Shown: positions 1 through 5,778 of the stretch, piece after piece | Layout: every line of letters starts with the position of its first letter | Position numbering within the stretch: the stretch's first letter is position 1 | Notes under the pieces: model-generated | Told to the model about the DNA's origin: nothing | Seen by the model: only the letters and a program-made list of their open reading frames with translations | The model's database searches: none | Program-made: the position numbers and the translations under genes | Assembly (NCBI GenBank): GCA_902767055.1 | Contig: CACXFX010000133.1 | Coordinates: 1-6,902, forward strand | Length of the DNA: 6,902 nucleotides | DNA from: an uncultured Pseudomonadota bacterium | GTDB taxonomy: Bacteria; Pseudomonadota; Alphaproteobacteria; RF32; CAG-239 | Reading direction: 5' to 3'

Positions 1-164
1 CGACGTTGCCCTTCGGCATAAATCGTATCAAATGCAAGCGACGATTTACCGCTGCCGGACAAACCCGTGATGACGGTTAATTTATCTTTCGGGATATTGA
101 TATCGATATTTTTGAGGTTATGCTCACGCGCCCCCCTGATTTCGATAAATTTTTCGCTTGCCAT
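1..164 (-). CDS. uvrA: UvrA excinuclease subunit A, N-terminal part (cut by window edge)
   Basis: This is the first 54 codons of uvrA, reading out of the window to the left. UvrA is the damage-recognition ATPase of nucleotide excision repair; as a dimer it loads UvrB at DNA lesions in the cytoplasm. The visible residues match the family's start closely: an [12 protein letters not shown] segment at about 8-20, then the first Walker A loop GLSGSGKSS (34-42) and the following [12 protein letters not shown]. The ATG at 162-164 is chosen because a strong Shine-Dalgarno AAGGAGGT lies just upstream (reverse strand, 169-177), and no residues of the usual N-terminus are missing. It is divergent from ruvX. 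No GTTC-N7-GTTC or CTGT-N8-ACAG type LexA box is visible in the upstream 75 nt, so SOS control is not supported here. The identification is secure despite the truncation. Confidence 0.96.
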   Translation of the reverse strand, partial: MASEKFIEIRGAREHNLKNIDINIPKDKLTVITGLSGSGKSSLAFDTIYAEGQR

Positions 165-189
165 AAATACCTCCTTTTACCTTAGAGGC

Positions 190-218
190 AATATAATCAA
201 AAGCGACAAAAAATACAA
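190..218 (-). promoter_or_regulatory. Probable sigma70-type promoter of uvrA
   Basis: On the minus strand a -35 element TTGTAT (213-218) is followed after exactly 17 nt by a -10 element TATATT (190-195). Transcription would begin near 183, leaving a leader of about 19 nt that carries the strong Shine-Dalgarno. The spacing and position fit uvrA well; no mapped start is available. Confidence 0.6.
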
Positions 219-246
219 TGATATTTTTTTTCGACGCTTATGAAGA

Positions 247-361
247 ACCATCCGGCTAATGCCGGAGGTATCTCCGTTCCCTCCAAGCTGCGCTTGCCAA
301 TCCGACTGAAAGTCGGCTTGGAATTCGCTTTCCACCGGCTGACGCCGGTGGAAAGCGAATT
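247..361. repeat. Cluster of four hairpin-forming palindromes between uvrA and ruvX
   Basis: A GC-rich block sits in very AT-rich flanks and holds four inverted repeats. The first is TCCGGC-taat-GCCGGA (251-266), extendable by ACC/GGT with one bulged base. The second is CAAGC-tgc-GCTTG (284-296). The third has 10-nt arms at 297-306 and 312-321 with one mismatch. The fourth is a perfect 18-bp stem, 322-339 against 344-361, with loop TGAC. Three of the hairpin tops share a CCG(G/A)C...G(C/T)CGG pattern. The block lies between two divergent promoters, so it is not an ordinary terminator for either gene, and none of the hairpins has a T-tract. It resembles intergenic palindromic repeats of the REP or MITE kind, but no second copy is in the window to prove that it is repeated. 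Confidence 0.55.
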
Positions 362-380
362 TGATGTTATCAAAATAAGT

Positions 381-409
381 TTGACATTTTTATCATTAAA
401 GGATAATAA
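381..409 (+). promoter_or_regulatory. Probable sigma70-type promoter of ruvX
   Basis: A perfect -35 element TTGACA (381-386) is followed after 17 nt by TAATAA (404-409) as the -10. Transcription would start near 415, giving a leader of only about 12 nt before the ruvX ATG at 428. An alternative -10, GATAAT (402-407), overlaps with a 15-nt spacer. Confidence 0.6.
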
Positions 410-427
410 AACGACATAGGAAATAAA

Positions 428-889
428 ATGATGGATATTACTGAGTTCAAACAAAACTTAAAACCCTTCGGTGCATTAATCGGGTTTGATTTTGGCGTCA
501 AACGCTTGGGCGTTGCCGTCTCGGACATAGGGCGTATGATTGCTTCGTCATATACAATCATCGAGCGCAAAGACCTCAAAAAAGACATTGAACAAATAAA
601 ACAAATCATCAGGCAAAAAGAGATTTGCGGCATTGTCTACGGTCTGCCGAAACAAATGGACGGCACCGAGGGCGAAGTGGCCGCTTTAACACGTGCTTTT
701 GCCTTAAAAATCGCCGGTGAAATTGACCTGCCTTATATGTTTTGGGATGAACGACTTTCTTCCAAAGCGATGGAAAATTTTTTGATCAAGGAGGTCGATA
801 TGTCTCGCCAAAAACGCAAAAAAGTTTTGGACGCATCGGCAGCGGCTTATATCCTTCAAGGCGCTTTAGACGCATTAAACAGAATTTGA
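428..889 (+). CDS. ruvX: RuvX/YqgF family Holliday-junction resolvase-like nuclease
   Basis: The 153-residue product has the length and all signature blocks of the RuvX/YqgF family, which has an RNase H-like fold. These are FDFGVKRLGVAVSD near residues 20-33 with the first acidic residue (D21), GLPKQMDGTEG at 72-82, WDERLSS at 106-112 with a D/E pair, and DASAAAYILQ at 135-144 with the last catalytic Asp. Family members are linked to 16S rRNA 5'-end maturation and transcription processivity as well as to Holliday-junction resolution; which role dominates here cannot be read from sequence. Two adjacent ATGs (428 and 431) are possible, with a weak AGGA at 418-421; the first has 6-nt spacing and the second 9. 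No partner gene lies in the same direction, so it appears monocistronic. Confidence 0.93.
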   Translation: MMDITEFKQNLKPFGALIGFDFGVKRLGVAVSDIGRMIASSYTIIERKDLKKDIEQIKQIIRQKEICGIVYGLPKQMDGTEGEVAALTRAFALKIAGEIDLPYMFWDERLSSKAMENFLIKEVDMSRQKRKKVLDASAAAYILQGALDALNRI

Positions 890-950
890 TAAAATTTTTT
901 AAAACCTTCGTTTAAGACCTGCTTTAAAAATCACCAACAAACGCTTATAT

Positions 951-1129
951 CCTTTTTGTTCGAAAATGGTATGATTTAAGATAGAATTTAGCTTTAAAAT
1001 CATACTTGACGAACAAAAAAGGTTCCTTGTGATTGCACGTGTTATAAAAATCTAAATTCGTTTATAACAGCCCGCGCATAAGGTCATTTTAAAAGAGAGG
1101 AATTTAATTTCCTCTCTTTATATTTTTTT
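951..1129 (+). ncRNA. Candidate structured small RNA: two hairpins with complementary loops, then a terminator
   Basis: The gap after ruvX encodes three consecutive hairpins. Hairpin 1 pairs CCTTTTTGTTCG (951-962) with 1010-1022 (one bulged A). After a small internal loop it pairs GTATGATTT (969-977) with AAATCATAC (997-1005), then AAG/CTT (978-980 with 992-994), leaving an 11-nt loop (981-991). Hairpin 2 pairs CCTTGTG (1025-1031) with 1077-1083 (one G-U pair), then TGTTATAAA (1040-1048) with TTTATAACA (1061-1069), leaving a 12-nt loop. GAATTTAG in loop 1 (984-991) is exactly complementary to CTAAATTC in loop 2 (1052-1059), an 8-bp kissing interaction. An intrinsic terminator follows on the same strand. 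The 5' end is unclear: there is only a weak TTTAAA-17-TATATC promoter (923-951), or read-through from ruvX. It matches no RNA family that I recognise. It could also be a long ruvX 3' UTR. Confidence 0.42.
1092..1129 (+). terminator. Intrinsic terminator ending the ruvX/ncRNA region
   Basis: A perfect 11-bp stem, AAAGAGAGGAA (1092-1102) with TTCCTCTCTTT (1109-1119), has a 6-nt loop and is followed by TATTTTTTT (1121-1129). The T-tract lies on the plus-strand side, so it mainly stops transcription coming from ruvX or the candidate RNA. On the minus strand the stem is followed by only a short T run, so it would be weak for hxlR. Confidence 0.8.
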
Positions 1130-1148
1130 AAACAAAACGAAAATAATC

Positions 1149-1502
1149 TTAAGCATATTCGGGCAAATCGATATTCAAAGCCTTTGCCATATTTTTGCGA
1201 TAAACTTCGGCCCAAGCAATCATCGAATCGATAACGGGCTTTAAATCATAACCGAGCTGTGTCAAAGTATAATCAACACGCGGCGGAATTTGCGCATAAA
1301 CTTTGCGTACCAAAATCCCTTTTTCTTCAAGCAAGCGCAAATTAGATGTGAGAACCTTTTGCGTGATGTTGCCAAGCTCGCGTTTGAGCTCACCGAATCG
1401 CTTCGTGCCATCAAGCAAATTTTGAATAATTAAAACTTTCCAACGGTCACCCAGCATTTTAATCGTGACTTCAGCCAATTTATCAGGAAGATATTCACTC
1501 AT
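1149..1502 (-). CDS. HxlR-family winged helix-turn-helix transcriptional regulator
   Basis: The 117-residue protein carries the full HxlR domain. It has LGDRWKVLIIQNLLDGTKRF (17-36), a helix-turn-helix at about 36-62 with LTSNLRLLEEKGIL, and a wing around VYAQIPPRVDYTLTQLG (68-84). The closing helix contains the conserved Trp of the IAWAEVY segment (95-101). HxlR proteins bind DNA as dimers and usually control a neighbouring gene. Many sense electrophiles or disulphide stress through a Cys near the N-terminus; this protein has no Cys at all, so a thiol switch is excluded. The ATG at 1500-1502 has AGGAG 6 nt upstream (1509-1513). It is divergent from the FadL-family gene, with a perfect dyad in the shared gap, which makes that gene and itself the likely targets. 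This regulatory link is inference. Confidence 0.92.
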   Translation of the reverse strand: MSEYLPDKLAEVTIKMLGDRWKVLIIQNLLDGTKRFGELKRELGNITQKVLTSNLRLLEEKGILVRKVYAQIPPRVDYTLTQLGYDLKPVIDSMIAWAEVYRKNMAKALNIDLPEYA

Positions 1503-1541
1503 TTTTTTCTCCTATAAATGCTAGAAACAACGTAATCGTAT

Positions 1542-1568
1542 CTTTTAAGAAACTATCCGTCTTAAAAG
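1542..1568. promoter_or_regulatory. Candidate operator dyad between hxlR-family and fadL-family genes
   Basis: A perfect 9-bp inverted repeat, CTTTTAAGA (1542-1550) and TCTTAAAAG (1560-1568), has a 9-nt spacer, so its arm centres are 18 nt apart. It lies in the divergent promoter region, just upstream of the fadL-family -35 and in the presumed leader of the HxlR gene. A dimeric winged-helix regulator would fit such a symmetric site. Binding by the adjacent HxlR protein is an inference from position. Confidence 0.45.
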
Positions 1569-1575
1569 TGCCTAC

Positions 1576-1604
1576 TTTACATACCTACAACAAAAAGCTA
1601 TCAT
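1576..1604 (+). promoter_or_regulatory. Probable promoter of the FadL-family gene, with a symmetric -10
   Basis: TTTACA (1576-1581, five of six consensus bases) is followed after 17 nt by TATCAT (1599-1604, five of six), placing the start near 1611 with a leader of about 40 nt. Two CCTAC direct repeats (1571-1575 and 1584-1588) flank the -35. The -10 lies in TATCATA, whose reverse strand reads TATGATA, so the same position could also serve leftward transcription of the HxlR gene, although no good minus-strand -35 is seen. Confidence 0.55.
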
Positions 1605-1650
1605 ACGCAAGAATTTTGTTTCAATTTACTAACAACAGGACTTAAAACTT

Positions 1651-2910
1651 ATGAAAAATATTTATAAATTTGCTGCCGTTTCGGCAATCAGCTTAATGGC
1701 TGCGATGGATGCAAATGCGGCAGGTTATCAGTTAAATGAATATTCCGTGACCGGTCTCGGCCGTTCGTTTGCGGGTGTCGGCGTTGCCGGTGATGATTAT
1801 TCCGCACTTGCATACAATCCGGCGGGTATGACACTTGTCAAACGCTCAGGTGTTCAGCTTGGCACAACAATCACACAGGTTCGCTCTAAAGCACAAAACC
1901 AAACAGGTGATAAAACGGATATGGACTTTCTCATTCCGTTGCCGAGTATGTTTGGCCAATATAATGTCAATGACAAACTTTTCTTAGGTGCCGGTATTTA
2001 TGTACCGTTCGGTTTGGCGACTCGTTATAAACACGACAGTTTTGTGGCTAAAGGGACAACAGGTGCCAGAAAGTCAGAGTTGGAAGTTATTGATTTTAAC
2101 TTGTCTGCCGCATATAAACTTGATCAAAATTGGTCTTTGGGTGCCAGTGCGATTTTCCGCCGCATTACAGGCTCTTTGACCTCAAACTTAAACATGCCGG
2201 CAGGTACACCTTTACCTGCGGGTACAGCGGGTTACAGCGATTTTCGCGTGAAAGGTTATACAGGCACATTTAACATCGGTGCGATGTATGAGTTTAATGA
2301 AAATGCACGCGTCGGATTATCATATCGCCATAAGAGCATTCAAAAAACGAGCGGCAAGCATTATATTACTTTAGCAGATCCTGCTTATGCCGCCGCATTT
2401 GGTCCTGCCGGTAAATATCATTCCGCATCTGATCCGGAATTGCCGGCAAGCATCATTTTATCGGGTTATTTCAAAACAGCCGAACAATGGGCAACAACGG
2501 CAACGGTAAAATACACATTGTGGCACAGATTTGGCATATTCCCCGGCAAAACAACCTCGACACTTAAAGGTGGCAACCTAGATGTTCAATATCGCTGGAA
2601 AGATGCATGGAATATTGCCTTGGGTGAAGATTATTACTTAAATGACAACTGGACAATCCGTTTCGGTACGGCTTATGACCAGTCTCCGTCACGCTCGAAC
2701 ACCTATCGTACAAACCGCATTCCTGATACGGATCGTGTCTGGGTGTCCTTGGGTGCAAGCTATCAAAAAGACAACTATCAGGTCGACTTTGGCTATGCAC
2801 ACTTGTTCTTTACGCATGGACGCACCAGAAATTCCCCTTCGGGTGATGTTGATGCAAAATATCGCAGCTATTCCAATATGCTCGGGATGAACTTCCAGTA
2901 CAAGTTCTAA
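1651..2910 (+). CDS. fadL: FadL/TodX/OmpP1-family outer-membrane transport protein
   Basis: A 419-residue beta-barrel of the FadL family, whose members take up hydrophobic compounds such as long-chain fatty acids across the outer membrane. Residues 1-23 are a signal peptide ending ANA; the mature protein would start AGYQLNEYSVTGLGRSFAG, almost the mature start of E. coli FadL, forming the N-terminal plug. The NPA motif follows at 56-58. Further family blocks are LPASIILSGYF (264-274), WKDAWNIALGEDYYLNDNWT (316-335) and RIPDTDRVWVSLGASY (356-371). The last residue is Phe in QYKF, the usual barrel-assembly signal. AGGA at 1637-1640 precedes the ATG by 10 nt. Length and domain order are normal. 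The substrate cannot be told: fatty acids are the default, but relatives import aromatics, and no fad catabolic genes are nearby. The symbol is given at family level. Confidence 0.88.
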   Translation: MKNIYKFAAVSAISLMAAMDANAAGYQLNEYSVTGLGRSFAGVGVAGDDYSALAYNPAGMTLVKRSGVQLGTTITQVRSKAQNQTGDKTDMDFLIPLPSMFGQYNVNDKLFLGAGIYVPFGLATRYKHDSFVAKGTTGARKSELEVIDFNLSAAYKLDQNWSLGASAIFRRITGSLTSNLNMPAGTPLPAGTAGYSDFRVKGYTGTFNIGAMYEFNENARVGLSYRHKSIQKTSGKHYITLADPAYAAAFGPAGKYHSASDPELPASIILSGYFKTAEQWATTATVKYTLWHRFGIFPGKTTSTLKGGNLDVQYRWKDAWNIALGEDYYLNDNWTIRFGTAYDQSPSRSNTYRTNRIPDTDRVWVSLGASYQKDNYQVDFGYAHLFFTHGRTRNSPSGDVDAKYRSYSNMLGMNFQYKF

Positions 2911-2937
2911 AATAAAAACTTTATGTCCTTTTTAAGA

Positions 2938-2975
2938 AAAAACCTCTTTGGCAAAGCTCAAGAGGTTTTTCTTTT
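2938..2975 (+). terminator. Intrinsic terminator of the FadL-family gene
   Basis: An 11-bp stem, AAAAACCTCTT (2938-2948) with AAGAGGTTTTT (2960-2970), has an 11-nt loop and runs into TTTTTCTTTT (2966-2975), 27 nt after the stop codon. The A-run on the left arm means that it can also work for minus-strand transcription. Confidence 0.85.
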
Positions 2976-2985
2976 CAGCACTGAC

Positions 2986-3011
2986 AAAAAGTGCCGTTAA
3001 AAACGGCACTT
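2986..3011 (-). terminator. Intrinsic terminator of the small 57-codon gene
   Basis: A perfect 10-bp stem, AAGTGCCGTT (2989-2998) with AACGGCACTT (3002-3011), has a 3-nt loop. On the minus strand it is followed by a run of Ts (complement of 2986-2990). The plus side lacks a T-tract, so this hairpin serves the small gene that ends at 3059. Confidence 0.75.
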
Positions 3012-3058
3012 ATTAAAAGGAGAGAAACTATGATAAAATAAAACTTGATTTTCAGCTT

Positions 3059-3232
3059 TTAAGCACTTTCACGAGAAACGGTCTTTTCAGGCGCAGTATT
3101 AACATTTGTATTCACATTCTGCTCTGCTGCCATTCTCTCTACCCGCAAAGCTTCCGCTTTTGCACGCAGATTGGCAATTGAAGCCGTACGATTAAATCCC
3201 TTAAATTTAGGAAGTCGAACATCGTTTGCCAT
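3059..3232 (-). CDS. Small basic protein of unknown function (57 residues)
   Basis: I do not recognise this protein. The start is set at the ATG at 3230-3232 (MANDVRLPKF...) because AGAAGGAG lies 7 nt upstream. The longer reading from 3250 would place that Shine-Dalgarno inside its first codons, leaving the upper start without one. The gene is well supported as a unit: near-consensus promoter (3271-3299), ribosome binding site, short open frame, terminator (2986-3011). The product has a basic N-terminal part (LPKFKGFNR), then a probable amphipathic helix rich in Ala, Arg, Glu and Leu (about 12-38, ASIANLRAKAEALRVERMAA), then an NVNTNVNT repeat and a polar, likely disordered tail. There is no signal peptide, membrane segment or Cys. 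It could be a small nucleic-acid- or protein-binding factor, but nothing proves this. Confidence 0.7.
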   Translation of the reverse strand: MANDVRLPKFKGFNRTASIANLRAKAEALRVERMAAEQNVNTNVNTAPEKTVSRESA

Positions 3233-3270
3233 GGCATTTCTCCTTCTCATGAAACCTACTTTATGATTAC

Positions 3271-3299
3271 CTTATAGCACATTTTGAAAACGCTGTCAA
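3271..3299 (-). promoter_or_regulatory. Strong sigma70-type promoter of the small gene
   Basis: On the minus strand a perfect TTGACA (3294-3299) is followed after 17 nt by TATAAG (3271-3276, five of six). The start would be near 3264, leaving a leader of about 32 nt. It is the best promoter match in the window and lies just past the end of the Lon-like gene, so the small gene does not depend on it for transcription. A 10-bp palindrome ACAAATTTGT (3310-3319) lies directly upstream of the -35. Confidence 0.75.
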
Positions 3300-3327
3300 G
3301 AAAAATGTAACAAATTTGTCATATTTT

Positions 3328-5766
3328 TTATTTTCCGAGACAACCTTGCGTTTCTCTTGCATAATGGACATAGCATTTATAATATTCATCAAGCTTTTCG
3401 GCCACGATGGCATTCACCGTACCCTTCGGATAACGGCCTTTTTTATCGGGCTGGCCTGCTTTTATACCGGTCAAAATTTCGATACCGTCATCGACCGTAT
3501 CCACAGCCCAAATATGAAATTTTCCTTCTTCCACCGCTTTGACGACCTTTTCATCAAGCATCAAATTGCCGACATTTGTGCGCGGAATAATCACCCCTTG
3601 ATCACCGGTCAATCCGCCGTGTCTGCACACTTCAAAAAAGCCCTCAATCTTTTCATTGACACCGCCGATCGGCTGAACTTCGCCAAATTGATTAATTGAT
3701 CCCGTCACGGCAATACTTTGCTTAATCGGAAGCTCTGCAATCGCCGAAAGCAAACAATAATATTCGGTTGACGAAGCGCTGTCACCGTCGACACCGCCGT
3801 AAGATTGTTCAAACACGATTGAAGCCGAAAGCGACAAAGGTTTTTTCTTTGCAAACCGATTCGACAATAATGATTGCAAAATCAAAACACCCTTGGTATG
3901 TATCGGGCCGCTTAAATCAATTTCGCGCTCGATATCCACAAATTCGCCGTTACCCATCCTGACCTGAGCCGTGATACGCGACGGTTTACCAAAAGTCAAA
4001 CGCGACAAATTATACACGACCAAACCGTTAATCTGACCGATACGGCTACCTTTAACATCCATCAAAATCGTGCCTTTATCAATCTGTTCAAGCATGGCTT
4101 CGTTGATGCGATCACTGCGATAAATCTGCGATTCGATTGCCTGAACAATGTGGTTTTTACCGATTTGTTTGGCGCCTGTTTTACTTGCCCAATAGTCCGC
4201 CTCTCTTAACAAATCGCCGATCGAGGCAATATGCGCGGTCAATTTTTCACTGTCATCCGCAAGTCGCGAAGCATATTCGATAACACGTGCAACCGCTTGT
4301 TTATTCAAAGAACGAAGCTTCTTTTTCTTTGATAATGAACCGATTAATTTGGCATACTCAATTTCATTTTCTTTTGTTCGATCCATATCCATCCCGAAAT
4401 CGGCTTCAACTTTAAAATAGTCTTTAAAATCGGGATCACGCTCCGAAAGCAAATCATACAACTCTTCATCACCGGTCAAGATTACTTTAATATCGAGCGG
4501 AATCGGTTCCGGATCAAGCGAAATTGTCGTAAACGTCGTATCATCGGTCGGCGCTTCAATCTTGATTGATTTTGAGGCAAGCGCCCGTTTTAGAGAATCC
4601 CAAGCATACGGCTGAAGCAACAATTTTCGCGCATCAATTAAGATAAAACCGCCGTTTGCTTTATGCAAAGCACCTGCTTTGATTAAGCTAAAATCGGTAA
4701 GCAACGCACCATATTGCTGCCAACGCTCAACTTTACCCACCAGATTTCCCTGCGTCGGATGATCCAAAAGCACAATCGGCGCACCGCTGTCAGGCTTGTT
4801 TTTAACAATAACATTGACCTTAAATTTTGCAAATTTGTCTTCCTCATTTTTATTCATCCGACTTAAAAGTAAGGTCAAGGGATCTTCTTCCCCCTCATTT
4901 GATAAGGGCTTTGGCGCATCAGGCAAAAATTCTTCGATATTTTCAATAATATAATTCGAAACCGATTTCAAAAAATCGACGGCACCTTTGTTTTTCTTAT
5001 ATTTTTGGCGCAATTTTTCAAACGGTGCAGTTGTCATATTTTTAATAAATTTTTGCTTTAAATTCTCAATATCCGCACGTTGTTTTTCTTCCCATTTCGA
5101 CACATCTTGGGCAGAATTTTCAATTTCTTGCTGCATGGCATTGAGATCATTTGTGATTTTTTCTTTTTCTTTTGCCGATAATGCTTCAAAAGCTTCGGGA
5201 TTTAAAACCTCACCGTTTTTGACGGGCGCCACGACCAACCCGACCGGCATTTGTAGCAAAGACACACTTTTACCTTTGGCTTTTTTTTGCAAAAAGGCGA
5301 TATAATCATCGCGTTTGCCTTTATATTTTTGCTCAATAATGCTCAATCCCGCCTTATATTCATCACTGTCCAAAACAGAAGGTATGGCAGAAGAAAGCTC
5401 AAAGATTAAATCATCGACTTCTTTGGCAAAAACAGCACCGACACCCGCCTCAAAACGAAGAGCAATCGGCTTATAAGGCTCGTCAAAATTATACACATAA
5501 GCAAAGTCATCAGGTGTTTTGCGAAAAGCGGCCTCTTTTTGCAAAATGCGCTGAACAAGGCTCATCTTTCCCGTTCCTTCAGGGCCGAAACAAAAAAGAT
5601 TATAACCTTTTGATTTGATGTTGATACCGAGCTCTACCGCACTGATGGCGCGCTCCTGACCGAGCGAAGACAACCTTTCTTCCAATTCAAAGGTTGAATT
5701 AAAATCAAATTGCGACGAATCGCATTTTTTATAAATTTCAGCTGCCGATAATTTTGTAACAGACAT
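3328..5766 (-). CDS. Lon-like ATP-dependent protease (AAA_32 plus Lon C-terminal protease domain)
   Basis: This 812-residue protein belongs to the Lon-related AAA proteases that lack the classical Lon N-domain (relatives of E. coli YcbZ). Walker A is GPEGTGK (61-67), followed by a lysine- and glutamate-rich, probably coiled-coil insertion at about 130-290. The ATPase core resumes with GNLVGKVERWQQYG (340-353), a Walker B-like GGFILIDAR (372-380), and the KVILTGDEELYDLL...DPDF segment (427-447). The protease domain occupies roughly 570-770: catalytic Ser663 in GGVDGDSAS and Lys706 in IGGVNEKIEG. Their 43-residue separation matches the E. coli Lon dyad, so it should be active. Walker B lacks the usual Glu after Asp; as I recall this is tolerated in the family. 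The expected role is cytoplasmic protein quality control, substrates unknown. ATG 5764-5766 has AAAGGA upstream. It is divergent from the TPR-like gene. No convincing terminator follows. Confidence 0.93.
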   Translation of the reverse strand: MSVTKLSAAEIYKKCDSSQFDFNSTFELEERLSSLGQERAISAVELGINIKSKGYNLFCFGPEGTGKMSLVQRILQKEAAFRKTPDDFAYVYNFDEPYKPIALRFEAGVGAVFAKEVDDLIFELSSAIPSVLDSDEYKAGLSIIEQKYKGKRDDYIAFLQKKAKGKSVSLLQMPVGLVVAPVKNGEVLNPEAFEALSAKEKEKITNDLNAMQQEIENSAQDVSKWEEKQRADIENLKQKFIKNMTTAPFEKLRQKYKKNKGAVDFLKSVSNYIIENIEEFLPDAPKPLSNEGEEDPLTLLLSRMNKNEEDKFAKFKVNVIVKNKPDSGAPIVLLDHPTQGNLVGKVERWQQYGALLTDFSLIKAGALHKANGGFILIDARKLLLQPYAWDSLKRALASKSIKIEAPTDDTTFTTISLDPEPIPLDIKVILTGDEELYDLLSERDPDFKDYFKVEADFGMDMDRTKENEIEYAKLIGSLSKKKKLRSLNKQAVARVIEYASRLADDSEKLTAHIASIGDLLREADYWASKTGAKQIGKNHIVQAIESQIYRSDRINEAMLEQIDKGTILMDVKGSRIGQINGLVVYNLSRLTFGKPSRITAQVRMGNGEFVDIEREIDLSGPIHTKGVLILQSLLSNRFAKKKPLSLSASIVFEQSYGGVDGDSASSTEYYCLLSAIAELPIKQSIAVTGSINQFGEVQPIGGVNEKIEGFFEVCRHGGLTGDQGVIIPRTNVGNLMLDEKVVKAVEEGKFHIWAVDTVDDGIEILTGIKAGQPDKKGRYPKGTVNAIVAEKLDEYYKCYVHYARETQGCLGK

Positions 5767-5778
5767 CGTATTTATCCT

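Noticed and set aside
165..240. LexA/SOS box upstream of uvrA
   Set aside because: Neither a GTTC-N7-GTTC nor a CTGT-N8-ACAG pattern is present near the promoter.
247..361. Palindromic block considered as a CRISPR array
   Set aside because: The hairpins differ in sequence and length and there is no regular repeat-spacer pattern or cas gene.
197..454. Minus-strand open frame of 85 codons across the palindromic block
   Set aside because: It covers both promoters, the hairpins and the start of ruvX, has no ribosome binding site, and its peptide is an artefact of the palindromes.
951..1129. Known RNA such as 6S, SRP RNA or tmRNA in the ruvX-hxlR gap
   Set aside because: The fold (two tandem hairpins plus terminator) lacks the single long bulged helix of 6S, the SRP apical loop motif, and any tRNA-like domain or tag frame.
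2564..2890. Overlapping open frames on both strands within the FadL-family gene
   Set aside because: The porin frame carries clear family motifs throughout, and the other frames have no starts with ribosome binding sites.
3030..3041. Three-codon frame (Met-Ile-Lys-stop) after a good AAGGAG on the plus strand
   Set aside because: It is too short to call a gene. It has no promoter and lies past the fadL-family terminator; it may be a chance match or a remnant.
3233..3250. Upstream ATG that would extend the small protein to 63 residues
   Set aside because: The strong Shine-Dalgarno lies inside these first codons and is correctly placed for the ATG at 3230-3232, so the shorter start is preferred.
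3301..3327. Terminator after the Lon-like gene
   Set aside because: The only symmetry is the loop-less ACAAATTTGT palindrome, which cannot form a stable stem with a proper T-tract on the minus strand.
3316..3699. Plus-strand open frame of 127 codons
   Set aside because: It lies opposite the 3' part of the Lon-like gene, which has strong motif support in the other frame; this is a shadow.
4988..5305. Plus-strand open frame of 105 codons rich in Phe and Ser
   Set aside because: It is antisense to the lysine-rich coiled-coil insertion of the Lon-like protease; the Phe richness is the complement of Lys codons.
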